Assembly: GCA_012799535.1 (NCBI GenBank)
Contig: JAAZLB010000069.1
Span: forward strand, 1 to 9,100
DNA length: 9,100 nt
From: Bacillota bacterium
Lineage (GTDB): Bacteria; Bacillota; Limnochordia; Darwinibacteriales; Darwinibacteriaceae
Direction: 5' to 3'
The notes beneath the pieces were generated by a model. The model saw only the letters and a program-made list of their open reading frames with translations, searched no databases and was not told the origin of the DNA. Every line of letters starts with the position of its first letter. The stretch's first letter is position 1. Both the position numbers and the translations under genes were made by a program. Shown here one piece after another: positions 1 through 7,143 of the stretch.

Positions 1-975
1 AATTTAGAGGGGATTCCCTTTCCCAATGTGGCCTCTCGAGAACAATTAAGGGATGTGCTTAATCGTGTGGAAAAGGTGGTTCCTTACCTTGAATCAATAG
101 GGCATTTCACTTATGGGGAAATGGCTACGATGGATAGCCTAGAACGATTGGTTTTAGTTGAGGAACATTTAGTGAGTCCTAGTCATTTGGAAAACCCCCA
201 ACATAAGGCGGTTATTCTTAATGATGAGGCTAACGTGAGTATTATGGTGAATGAAGAGGATCATCTGCGGATTCAGGTGTTAAAACCCGGTCTACAACTA
301 GAAGATACCTGGGGCTTAGCGACTAAAATCGATGATACTTTAGAGGAACATTTGGATTATGCCTTTCATCTCCAATCTGGTTATTTGACTAGTTGCCCCA
401 CCAATGTGGGGACAGCTCTTAGAGCTTCAGTGATGCTTCATTTGCCAGCTTTACGGCGATTACAGAAGGTGCAAGAGATCTTGGGCACCGTTTCTAAATT
501 TGGTTTAATAGTCCGTGGTCTTTACGGGGAAGGGAGCGATGTTTGGGGTAATGTGTTTCAGCTTTCGAATCAAATTACCCTTGGTCACACCGAAGAAGAA
601 ACTATTGAGCATTTAGCTCGCTTTACTGCTCAAATTTTGCATAGTGAACGGCAAGCTAGAGAGTATTTGCTCGAGGGAGAGCGTAGCTTAGAAACGGAAG
701 ATTGGCTCTACCGGTCTTATGGAATTTTAACTCAAGCTAGGACCCTCAGTAGCCGCGAGGCGATGGAGTTACTTTCTGACTTGAAGTTAGGCATCGATCT
801 CGGTGTGATTACGGAAAGTGATTCAGAAGTATTAAAACAACTCTTGGTCCAAATCCGTTCTGCCCATTTACAAAAGATGATGGGCCAATCGCTTCCGGTG
901 CGAGAACAAGACCGTTTACGGGCCAGTTTAATTAGGGAAACCCTGAAAAATAATAAAATCGAAACAGGAAAGTAG
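1..975 (+). CDS. mcsB: Protein arginine kinase McsB, 5'-truncated by the window edge
   Basis: Frame 1 is open from the first base, and the residues before the GTG at 28 (NLEGIPFPN) match the family segment after the conserved 'ARN', so the gene starts upstream of the window. About 324 residues are visible; the Bacillus protein has about 363, so some 30-40 are missing. McsB transfers phosphate from ATP to protein arginines, marking them for ClpCP degradation and inactivating the CtsR repressor. Visible hallmarks are NEEDH (bases 250-264), the catalytic-cysteine motif CPTNVGT (Cys codon 394-396), GLYGEGS and the nucleotide-binding-type segment RSYGIL. The C-terminal phospho-arginine-sensing motif, RDxxRA in Bacillus/Geobacillus, reads QDRLRA here (Gln codon 907-909). 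The stop overlaps the clpC ribosome binding site, so the two genes are translationally close. By known synteny ctsR and mcsA are expected upstream. Confidence 0.96.
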   Translation, partial: NLEGIPFPNVASREQLRDVLNRVEKVVPYLESIGHFTYGEMATMDSLERLVLVEEHLVSPSHLENPQHKAVILNDEANVSIMVNEEDHLRIQVLKPGLQLEDTWGLATKIDDTLEEHLDYAFHLQSGYLTSCPTNVGTALRASVMLHLPALRRLQKVQEILGTVSKFGLIVRGLYGEGSDVWGNVFQLSNQITLGHTEEETIEHLARFTAQILHSERQAREYLLEGERSLETEDWLYRSYGILTQARTLSSREAMELLSDLKLGIDLGVITESDSEVLKQLLVQIRSAHLQKMMGQSLPVREQDRLRASLIRETLKNNKIETGK

Positions 976-983
976 GTGGAAAC

Positions 984-3395
984 GTGTTTGGACGTTTTAC
1001 TGAACGAGCACAACGAGTAATAGTTCTTTCTCAAGAGGAGGCCAGGCGTTTAGGCCATAATGTGGTAGGGACAGAACACATTCTCCTCGGTCTCATTGCA
1101 GAAGGGGAAGATGTGGCTGCAAGATCATTATTATCTTTGGGAATTAGCATAGATCAGGTTCGGGACGAAGTGGAGCGGATGATTGGTCGCGGTGGTCAAC
1201 CAACGCAGGGTCCAATCGGTTTTACTCCTCGTTCGAAGCGGGTCTTGGAGTTAGCCTTCGATGAAGCTAGACGTCTGGGGCATACTTATATAGGTACCGA
1301 GCACCTCCTTCTAGGTTTAATTCGAGAAGGGGAAGGGGTAGCTGCCCAGGTTTTGACTAACTTAGGGGCGGATTTGGATAAGGTGCGGACCCAAGTGACC
1401 AGTCAGCTAGGTGGCAGTGGGCAGACTAAGACTCAAACACCTAGACCAAATAAAACTCCCACCCTAGATCAATTCGGACGGGATCTTACTGCCCTTGCTG
1501 AAGAGGGGAACTTAGACCCAGTTATTGGCCGAGACAAGGAAATCCAACGGGTGATCCAAATTCTTAGTCGTAGGACGAAAAACAACCCAGTGTTGATTGG
1601 GGAGCCAGGGGTGGGTAAAACAGCAATAGCAGAAGGACTGGCGTTAAAAATCATCAATAATGATGTGCCAGAAACCCTTTATAATAAGCGGGTGGTCACT
1701 TTAGATCTAGGTAGTCTAGTGGCTGGTTCAAAATTCAGAGGCGAATTTGAAGAACGCTTGAAAAAGGTGATGGAAGAGATTCGGCAAGCTGGCGATGTGG
1801 TGTTGTTTATTGATGAAATGCACACTATTATTGGGGCAGGTGCCGCAGAAGGAGCCATTGATGCAGCAAATATTCTCAAACCTGCACTCGCCCGTGGTGA
1901 ATTACAAGCTATTGGTGCTACCACTTTAGATGAATATCAAAAACATGTGGAAAAGGATGCTGCCTTAGAGCGTCGCTTCCAGCCGGTTATGGTAGATGAA
2001 CCCACAGTTGAGGAGACTATTGAGATCCTTAAAGGTCTAAGAGATCGCTACGAAGCCCACCACCGGGTGAAAATTAAAGATGAAGCCATTGTGGCTGCTG
2101 CCCGTCTTGGAGATCGTTACATTAGTGATCGTTTTCTCCCAGATAAGGCCATCGATTTAATGGATGAAGCTGGTTCTAAAGTGCGTCTTAGTGGTCTAGT
2201 TGCTCCGCCGGAGCTTAAAGAGCTAGAAGCCAGAATTGAAGAGGTGCGCATCGAGAAAGAGGCCGCTATTAAAAACGAAGAGTTTGAGCAGGCGGCAAAT
2301 CTTCGAGATGATGAACAGAAGCTCCAACAAGAATTAGAAGAAAAACGCACAGAATGGCGGAGTAGCCATGGTCGGGCAGAAGCGGTAGTTACCGCTGAAG
2401 ATATTGCCGCTGTTGTGGCTGGCTGGACTGGGGTTCCTGTTACTGATATTGCAGAAGAAGAGGCGGTTCGCCTACTCAATTTAGAAGAAGTTTTACATCA
2501 GCGGGTGATCGGTCAAGATGAGGCCATCGGGGTGATTTCTCAGGCGGTACGGCGGGCTCATGCAGGGCTTAAAGACCCTAATCGTCCGATTGGTTCCTTT
2601 ATTTTCTTAGGTCCCACTGGGGTAGGTAAAACGGAGCTCGCAAAGGCTTTGGCTGAAGCCCTTTTTGGGGATGAGGATGCCACCATTCGCATTGATATGT
2701 CCGAGTATATGGAGCGCCATTCGGTGGCCCGTTTGGTTGGCTCCCCTCCAGGATATGTTGGCTATGACGAGGGTGGACAGCTTACTGAAATGGTACGCAG
2801 AAAACCCTATTCCATTATTCTGTTTGATGAGATTGAAAAGGCTCATCCTGAGGTATTCAACATTCTGCTGCAAGTGTTAGAGGATGGTAGACTTACTGAT
2901 TCAAAGGGACGAACGGTAGACTTCCGTAACACAGTGGTGATTATGACCTCCAATGTGGGGGCCCATCAAATTCAAAGAGACTCGGGGATTGGGTTCCGCA
3001 CCGTGGTGGATGAGCGCAGTGATTATGAAGCCATGAAAAGCAAGGTCACAGAAGAATTAAAACGGACTTTCCGCCCTGAGTTTCTCAATAGGGTTGATGA
3101 AATTGTAGTTTTCCACTCCCTTAATAAGGTTCACATTAGTGAAATTGTGGATATTATGCTTAAGGAACTACGAATTCAGCTTGATGGAATGGGTATTAAA
3201 TTGGCTGTTACTGACCAGGCCAAGGAGCTTTTAGCCAATAAGGGTTTTGACCCTGATTTTGGAGCTAGACCCTTACGGAGAGCTATTCAAAGGTATATTG
3301 AAAATCCCTTGGCAGAAGAAATTCTGAGGGGCACCTTCGGAGAAGGGGGCACCATTACGGTGGATGCCAAAGAGGGAGAGTTTGTCTTTTATTAA
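984..3395 (+). CDS. clpC: ATP-dependent unfoldase ClpC (Clp ATPase, class III stress gene)
   Basis: A complete 803-residue ClpC (Bacillus about 810). It unfolds substrates and feeds them to ClpP in the cytosol; in Gram-positives it recognises arginine-phosphorylated proteins tagged by McsB. Domains in order: two Clp-N repeats (about 4-66 and 79-141), each with a GTEH motif whose glutamate (E31, E106) corresponds to the phospho-arginine-binding acids of Bacillus ClpC; AAA+ domain 1 with Walker A GEPGVGKT (206-213) and Walker B FIDE (D277, E278); a coiled-coil middle region carrying a UVR-like motif (about 431-447); AAA+ domain 2 with GPTGVGKT (543-550) and LFDE (D615, E616); an IGF tripeptide (669-671) typical of the ClpP-docking loop; and a Clp D2-small C-terminus. 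The GTG start is chosen because AGGTGG (974-979) precedes it at the usual distance and MFGRFTERA is the family N-terminus. No damage is seen. Confidence 0.98.
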   Translation: MFGRFTERAQRVIVLSQEEARRLGHNVVGTEHILLGLIAEGEDVAARSLLSLGISIDQVRDEVERMIGRGGQPTQGPIGFTPRSKRVLELAFDEARRLGHTYIGTEHLLLGLIREGEGVAAQVLTNLGADLDKVRTQVTSQLGGSGQTKTQTPRPNKTPTLDQFGRDLTALAEEGNLDPVIGRDKEIQRVIQILSRRTKNNPVLIGEPGVGKTAIAEGLALKIINNDVPETLYNKRVVTLDLGSLVAGSKFRGEFEERLKKVMEEIRQAGDVVLFIDEMHTIIGAGAAEGAIDAANILKPALARGELQAIGATTLDEYQKHVEKDAALERRFQPVMVDEPTVEETIEILKGLRDRYEAHHRVKIKDEAIVAAARLGDRYISDRFLPDKAIDLMDEAGSKVRLSGLVAPPELKELEARIEEVRIEKEAAIKNEEFEQAANLRDDEQKLQQELEEKRTEWRSSHGRAEAVVTAEDIAAVVAGWTGVPVTDIAEEEAVRLLNLEEVLHQRVIGQDEAIGVISQAVRRAHAGLKDPNRPIGSFIFLGPTGVGKTELAKALAEALFGDEDATIRIDMSEYMERHSVARLVGSPPGYVGYDEGGQLTEMVRRKPYSIILFDEIEKAHPEVFNILLQVLEDGRLTDSKGRTVDFRNTVVIMTSNVGAHQIQRDSGIGFRTVVDERSDYEAMKSKVTEELKRTFRPEFLNRVDEIVVFHSLNKVHISEIVDIMLKELRIQLDGMGIKLAVTDQAKELLANKGFDPDFGARPLRRAIQRYIENPLAEEILRGTFGEGGTITVDAKEGEFVFY

Positions 3396-3406
3396 GGAGT
3401 GTTCCG

Positions 3407-3445
3407 AAGGAGTGCACGCTTGTCAGCAGTTGTGCACTCCTTTTT
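3407..3445 (+). terminator. Intrinsic terminator after clpC
   Basis: An 11-bp perfect inverted repeat (AAGGAGTGCAC at 3407-3417 against GTGCACTCCTT at 3432-3442, 14-base loop) ends in a T run (3441-3445), 12 bases after the clpC stop. It should end the mcsB-clpC transcript. An 8-base copy of the left arm (AAGGAGTG, 3394-3401) lies at the clpC stop and could compete for the right arm, though the full hairpin is stronger. Confidence 0.85.
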
Positions 3446-3458
3446 CTGATGGTATAAT
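3430..3458 (+). promoter_or_regulatory. Predicted sigma-A promoter of radA-disA with an extended -10
   Basis: A perfect TATAAT (3453-3458) preceded by TG one base upstream (3450-3451) forms an extended -10 element. A weak -35 (TTGTGC, 3430-3435) lies 17 bases upstream, inside the right arm of the clpC terminator. Transcription would begin near 3465, leaving a leader of about 37 bases before radA. This is a sequence prediction only. Confidence 0.65.
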
Positions 3459-3501
3459 TAAGATGAGTAGCAAAAATATGGCAATATAGAAAGGAACATC
3501 C

Positions 3502-4860
3502 GTGGCTAGAAAAACTGTCTTGTTTGTTTGTCAATCTTGTGGTGCGGAAAGTCCTCGCTGGATGGGTAAATGTCCCCATTGTGGGGAATGGAACACCTTG
3601 GTGGAAGAAACTACTGGCTCTTCACGTCAAGAACGTTCTTGGGTCACTAGAAGTAAACCCTTACCCCTAACTGAGATTGAAAACAGTGCTGAAGCTAGGT
3701 TTTCAACTGGTATCGAGGAGTTGGATCGGGTCTTAGGTGGGGGCCTAGTCCCTGGTTGCCTTGGTCTAATCGGTGGAGATCCGGGCATTGGTAAATCCAC
3801 CTTGTTACTCCAAGTGGCAAGTGGGGTTGCTAAACAACGGGGCAAGGTTTTGTATGTTACGGGTGAAGAATCTTTAGCCCAACTGAAATTGCGGGCCCTG
3901 CGCTTAGATGCAGTGGAAGAAAATTTAATCGCGGTAAGTGAGGCTAACACTAACGCCATTTGTGACATTATTGAAGAGGTGCAACCGGTTTTGGTGATTG
4001 TGGACTCTATTCAAACCATGTTTGTGGAAGAGGTGTCCTCGCCACCAGGTAGTGTAGGGCAAGTGCGGGAGTCTACAGGACGTTTTCTACAGATGGCTAA
4101 GGGCAATGAGATCTCCATTTTACTCGTTGGGCATGTGACCAAGGGGGGAAATCTTGCTGGGCCAAAGGTTTTAGAACATGCGGTGGATTTTGTTCTTTAT
4201 TTCGAAGGTGAGGTTCATACCTCATTTCGGATTATTCGCTCAGTAAAAAACCGTTTTGGTTCAACCCATGAGGTAGGTATTTTTGAAATGGGCGGAACAG
4301 GTCTAATTCCAGTTGCCAACCCTTCCCAATTTTTATTAGATCAACGGCCAGTAGCTAGTTCAGGTTCTGTCGTTGTTCCTTATATGGAGGGCACTCGGCC
4401 TCTATTAGTAGAGGTCCAGGCCTTGGTGGCCCCTGCCCCCTTCGGAGGCAATCCGAGGCGGCAAACTACTGGTGTTGATTATCAACGTTTTTCCATAGTT
4501 TTAGCAGTATTGGAAAAACGGCAAGGTTATCCCTTACAAACTCAAGATGTCTTTTTAAATATCGCTGGTGGATTAAAGCTTCAGGAGCCAGCCTTGGATC
4601 TGGGGATGGCTGTAGCGGTGGCTAGTAGTGTGGCAAATGTCTCTGTTGATCCCCTCTGTGCCGTTTTAGGTGAGATTGGTTTGGCCGGCGAAATCCGGGC
4701 GGTTCGAGGTATGGAGCAGCGTTTGCGAGAATTGCATCGACTAGGCTTTAAACGGTGCATCATTCCTAAAGCTAATGTACAAGGAAATGAACCTATCGAG
4801 GTTAGGGGTGTGAGCACTATTCAAGAGGCCTTGAATATAACGGTGGAAAAGAAGAGGTGA
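3502..4860 (+). CDS. radA: DNA repair protein RadA (Sms)
   Basis: A complete 452-residue RadA (Bacillus about 458), a RecA-like ATPase that acts on branched recombination intermediates and helps extend D-loops. Order of elements: N-terminal C4 zinc finger (C10, C13, C24, C27); RecA-like core with Walker A GGDPGIGKS (91-99, K98) and the Walker B-like VIVDSIQTM; the RadA-specific KNRFG motif (249-253); and a C-terminal Lon-protease-like domain (about 275-452), which in this family acts in oligomerisation and DNA binding rather than proteolysis. The GTG start is supported by AGAAAGGA (3488-3495) and by the family N-terminus MARKTVLFVCQSCG. The stop lies 4 bases before disA, whose ribosome binding site (AGAGGTGA) is inside the last codons of radA, so the pair is co-translated. 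In Bacillus, RadA binds DisA and damps its cyclase activity, which suits this pairing. Confidence 0.97.
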   Translation: MARKTVLFVCQSCGAESPRWMGKCPHCGEWNTLVEETTGSSRQERSWVTRSKPLPLTEIENSAEARFSTGIEELDRVLGGGLVPGCLGLIGGDPGIGKSTLLLQVASGVAKQRGKVLYVTGEESLAQLKLRALRLDAVEENLIAVSEANTNAICDIIEEVQPVLVIVDSIQTMFVEEVSSPPGSVGQVRESTGRFLQMAKGNEISILLVGHVTKGGNLAGPKVLEHAVDFVLYFEGEVHTSFRIIRSVKNRFGSTHEVGIFEMGGTGLIPVANPSQFLLDQRPVASSGSVVVPYMEGTRPLLVEVQALVAPAPFGGNPRRQTTGVDYQRFSIVLAVLEKRQGYPLQTQDVFLNIAGGLKLQEPALDLGMAVAVASSVANVSVDPLCAVLGEIGLAGEIRAVRGMEQRLRELHRLGFKRCIIPKANVQGNEPIEVRGVSTIQEALNITVEKKR

Positions 4861-4864
4861 GCTA

Positions 4865-5926
4865 ATGCGTGAGGATGAATTGATGTACAAAGATCTCGAA
4901 ATTATGGCGCCAGGAACTCAGCTCCATGAGGGTTTAGAAAGTATCCTCAAGGCCAAGACCGGGGCATTGATTGTGATTGGGGATAGTCCTGAGGTGTTGG
5001 AGTTAGTTAATGGTGGATTTCGCATTGACTCGGAGATGCATCCAGCGGCCCTTTATGAATTAGCCAAAATGGATGGGGCTATTGTTTTGTCCAGTGATGC
5101 GAAGCGGATTTTGTATGCTAACACCCAGCTAACACCGGATGCTATGATTCCCAGTTATGAGACGGGGACACGGCATCGTACCGCGGAGCGAGTGGCAAAG
5201 CAGACCGGACAAGTAGTTATTTCCATTTCCCAAAGGCGTAATGTGATCAGCGTTTATAAGGGCAATTGGAAATATGTTTTGCGCGAGGTCAGTGTGATTT
5301 TAGCCAAGGCAAATCAGGCCCTTTCCACCTTGGAAAAGTACCGAAGTGTCTTTCAGCAATCTTTGATTAATTTAAGCGCTTTGGAATTCGAGGATTTAGT
5401 CACCTTAAATGATGTAACCACCGTTTTACACCGTAGCCAAATGGTGACTAGAATTGCGGGGGAAATTGAACGCTATGTTAGTCAACTTGGCTCAGAAGGG
5501 CGTTTAGTAAGAATGCAATTGGAAGAACTGATGGCGGATATTAAAGACGAAGGATTGCTGGTATTCAAAGACTATTATGTTCCGGGAGCAGGGGCTACAG
5601 AAGCTTGGAATCAGCTAGCTGAGATTGATTCGGATGATCTTCTGAATCATAATCTGATTTCTAAAGCGTTAGGCTACGGTAGTAGTATAAGTACCTTAGA
5701 ACAATCGGTAACACCTAGAGGGTATCGAATCTTAGCGAAGATCCCTCGTTTGCCTATGCCTGTTATTGAAAATTTGGTAAAAGAATACGGTGATTTATCT
5801 TCTGTCATGGATGCCTCCATAGAAGAATTGGATGAAGTGGAGGGCATCGGGGAAGTTCGGGCAAGAGCAATTAAAGATGGCCTGCGTCGTCTGCGCGAGC
5901 AAGCCTTGGTGGATAGTCATATTTAG
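4865..5926 (+). CDS. disA: DNA integrity scanning protein DisA, diadenylate cyclase
   Basis: A 353-residue DisA that makes c-di-AMP from two ATP and slows synthesis when it meets branched DNA. Visible: the N-terminal DAC domain (about 10-145) with the catalytic DGA motif (70-72, within AKMDGAIVLS) and the RHR triad (103-105, in GTRHRTAER); a helical linker (about 150-280); and a C-terminal helix-hairpin-helix DNA-binding domain (about 290-345, DEVEGIGEVRA). Both active-site motifs are intact, so it is probably an active cyclase. The ATG at 4865 is preferred because AGAGGTGA (4853-4860) sits 4 bases upstream; an in-frame ATG at 4883 is a weaker alternative. It follows radA as a two-gene unit and ends one base from the stop of the opposing gene, with no terminator hairpin between them. 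Confidence 0.97.
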   Translation: MREDELMYKDLEIMAPGTQLHEGLESILKAKTGALIVIGDSPEVLELVNGGFRIDSEMHPAALYELAKMDGAIVLSSDAKRILYANTQLTPDAMIPSYETGTRHRTAERVAKQTGQVVISISQRRNVISVYKGNWKYVLREVSVILAKANQALSTLEKYRSVFQQSLINLSALEFEDLVTLNDVTTVLHRSQMVTRIAGEIERYVSQLGSEGRLVRMQLEELMADIKDEGLLVFKDYYVPGAGATEAWNQLAEIDSDDLLNHNLISKALGYGSSISTLEQSVTPRGYRILAKIPRLPMPVIENLVKEYGDLSSVMDASIEELDEVEGIGEVRARAIKDGLRRLREQALVDSHI

Positions 5927-5927
5927 T

Positions 5928-6329
5928 TTAGCGCAAATGGAACATGCCAAGGGTGTTAACTCTCTGGCCCTCTTTACAAATAATGTCATCAAGATCCAGA
6001 CCTAGGGCATTACACATTCCGGTGAGATAAAAAAGGTTTTGACCCACTTCTGCTTCAATGACCTCGCGGCAATTTTCGCAGAGTTGACCTTCGATGTGAG
6101 ACTGAATGTGGTTGCGGACATCTTCGAAAGAGCAATCATCGGGAAGTACTTGTCGGGAGGCTTTAATTTTGATGCACCCACAGTCGGTTACTGCTCTGAA
6201 TAGAGCTCGATTGACTCGTGCGTTAGTTTCTTGAAATTTGGAGACAATATCTAGGATGCTATAATGACGTACTAGATTTTCCTGGACGTTTTCTTGAAAC
6301 CTGTGACAAGTATTAGTTGGCTTAGTCAT
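5928..6329 (-). CDS. Uncharacterised 133-residue Cys-rich protein with MazG-like C-terminal helix
   Basis: The function is unknown. I recall similar small proteins in other Clostridia near disA/carD, annotated only as domain-of-unknown-function or MazG-like, but cannot confirm the family name. Residues 11-47 look helical (SILDIVSKFQETNARVNR). A CGC motif (C50-C52) and a CENC motif (C84-C87) could form a Cys4 metal site; further cysteines lie at 8, 66, 106 and 118. Residues 89-127 (EVIEAEVGQNLFYL, then NALGLDLDD) resemble the ELGDVLFYL...LGIDLED helices of MazG/dUTPase-like pyrophosphohydrolases, but the metal-binding Asp of ExxD is Gln (Q97), so hydrolase activity is doubtful. No signal peptide or membrane helix is seen. 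The ATG at 6329 is chosen because its complement-strand Shine-Dalgarno (AGAGGAAGTG) is well spaced and the residues of the longer reading frame before it lie in the promoter region. It is the only reverse-strand gene here. Confidence 0.85.
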   Translation of the reverse strand: MTKPTNTCHRFQENVQENLVRHYSILDIVSKFQETNARVNRALFRAVTDCGCIKIKASRQVLPDDCSFEDVRNHIQSHIEGQLCENCREVIEAEVGQNLFYLTGMCNALGLDLDDIICKEGQRVNTLGMFHLR

Positions 6330-6374
6330 TTTGTTCACTTCCTCTCGCCGCCCGAAGCTTGCGGTTCTGGTTTC

Positions 6375-6404
6375 ATTATAAATCTTAAGAAAAACGGTTG
6401 TCAA
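6375..6404 (-). promoter_or_regulatory. Consensus sigma-A promoter of the reverse-strand MazG-like gene
   Basis: Read on the minus strand, TTGACA (6404-6399) and TATAAT (6380-6375) are both perfect consensus hexamers separated by 18 bases. The start would fall near 6368, giving a leader of about 39 bases that contains the gene's ribosome binding site. It implies strong transcription independent of the neighbouring operons. Confidence 0.8.
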
Positions 6405-6435
6405 GTTAGGAGCGATATAGAGAAGTGAGCTAAGT

Positions 6436-6464
6436 TTGACTTTAAGTGAAGAAAGTGGTAAATT
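6436..6464 (+). promoter_or_regulatory. Possible promoter of carD
   Basis: TTGACT (6436-6441, five of six consensus bases) is followed after 17 bases by TAAATT (6459-6464, four of six). The start would be near 6471, giving a leader of about 76 bases to the carD GTG. Since carD is preceded by a gene on the opposite strand, some promoter in this stretch is required, but the -10 is only moderate. Confidence 0.5.
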
Positions 6465-6490
6465 TAAGATAAGAACCTGGTAGATCAAAA

Positions 6491-6528
6491 CAACTCCTCT
6501 ACCTTAAAAGCAGTTATTTTCGGAGTTG
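6491..6528 (+). other. Inverted repeat in the carD leader
   Basis: CAACTCC (6491-6497) is perfectly complementary to GGAGTTG (6522-6528), a 7-bp stem with a 24-base loop, just upstream of the carD ribosome binding site at 6533. There is no T run after it, so it is not an intrinsic terminator. CTCCT (6494-6498) could instead pair with AGGAG of the ribosome binding site (6534-6538). This may be chance. Confidence 0.35.
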
Positions 6529-6532
6529 ATAG

Positions 6533-6549
6533 AAGGAGGGTTCTCGGTG
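6533..6549 (+). promoter_or_regulatory. Ribosome binding site that fixes the carD start at GTG 6547
   Basis: AAGGAGG (6533-6539) lies 7 bases before the GTG at 6547, the same spacing as at ispDF. The longer in-frame TTG at 6526 lies upstream of this site and would translate through it, so the GTG is the real start. Confidence 0.85.
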
Positions 6550-7026
6550 TACAACGTAGGAGATCATGTTGTGTATCCTATGCATGGTGCGGGAGTCATT
6601 GTGGCCATAGAAGAAAAGGAAGTACTAGGCGAAAAGCAAAAGTACTATATTATGGCTCTTCCCATCGGTGACATGAAAGTGATGATTCCCATGAATTCTG
6701 TGAATGAACTCGGTCTTCGTCAAGTGATTGGTGACGAAGACGTTCGTCGCGTTTATAACATTTTGCAAGGCGAAAAGACTGCCATGTCCACCAATTGGAA
6801 TCGCCGTTATCGTGCCAATATGGAAAAAATCAAGAGTGGCGATATTTTTGAAGTTGCGGAGGTTGTGCGTAATCTTACCATTCGCGAAAACGATAAGGGT
6901 CTATCCACCGGTGAAAAGAAAATGCTCGATACAGCAAGGCAGATTCTAATCAGCGAATTGGTTATTGCCCAAGATTCTACTGAAGAAGAAATTGTGAAGG
7001 TTATTTCAGGTTTCTTCCAGGAGTAG
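6547..7026 (+). CDS. carD: CarD family transcriptional regulator
   Basis: A 159-residue CarD-type factor. CarD binds the RNA polymerase beta subunit and stabilises open promoter complexes, often at rRNA and housekeeping promoters. The N-terminal RNAP-interacting domain (about 1-58) has the family signature VGDHVVYPMHGAGVI and LPIGDMKVMIP; the helical C-terminal DNA-contacting domain (about 62-159) carries NWNRRYRAN with the conserved tryptophan (W84, matching W85 of mycobacterial CarD) and GLSTGEKKMLDTARQIL. Length and both domains are complete. It starts divergently from the reverse-strand gene, with about 217 bases between the two start codons. Downstream, 117 bases without a clear hairpin or promoter separate it from the PIN/TRAM gene, so they may be co-transcribed. 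Confidence 0.95.
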   Translation: MYNVGDHVVYPMHGAGVIVAIEEKEVLGEKQKYYIMALPIGDMKVMIPMNSVNELGLRQVIGDEDVRRVYNILQGEKTAMSTNWNRRYRANMEKIKSGDIFEVAEVVRNLTIRENDKGLSTGEKKMLDTARQILISELVIAQDSTEEEIVKVISGFFQE

Positions 7027-7143
7027 GGGGTGACAGACTAACATTTTAGCCAAAAAAAGAATACCAATAGCAAAACAGGAAATACTAATCTTGAACGAAC
7101 TAAACTATCGCACATTTAACTACGGTGGGAGGTGAAGCGAAGT

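Noticed and set aside
28..30. GTG at 28 as the mcsB start
   Set aside because: The frame is open back to base 1 and the upstream residues match the McsB family, so this is an internal Val codon in a gene cut by the window edge.
2117..2479. 120-codon reverse-strand reading frame inside clpC, and similar ones in clpC, radA, disA and the PIN/TRAM gene
   Set aside because: They lie wholly opposite strongly conserved coding sequence, and their low-complexity Ser/Arg-rich translations are typical shadow frames.
6330..6488. N-terminal extension of the reverse-strand gene up to 6488
   Set aside because: The extra 53 codons overlap a perfect promoter and the gene's own ribosome binding site, and look unlike the rest of the protein.
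6526..6546. TTG 6526 as the carD start
   Set aside because: It would place the excellent Shine-Dalgarno (6533-6539) inside the coding sequence; CarD homologues start at the VGDxVVYP region, as GTG 6547 does.
7030..7060. GTGACA (7030-7035) as a -35 for the PIN/TRAM gene
   Set aside because: No -10-like hexamer follows at 16-19 bases; only an A-rich run is there.
7132..7143. GTG 7132 as the start of the PIN/TRAM gene
   Set aside because: The GTG is part of the GGAGGTGA ribosome binding site, leaving no proper spacing; TTG 7144 fits better. Not fully excluded, as it only adds four residues.
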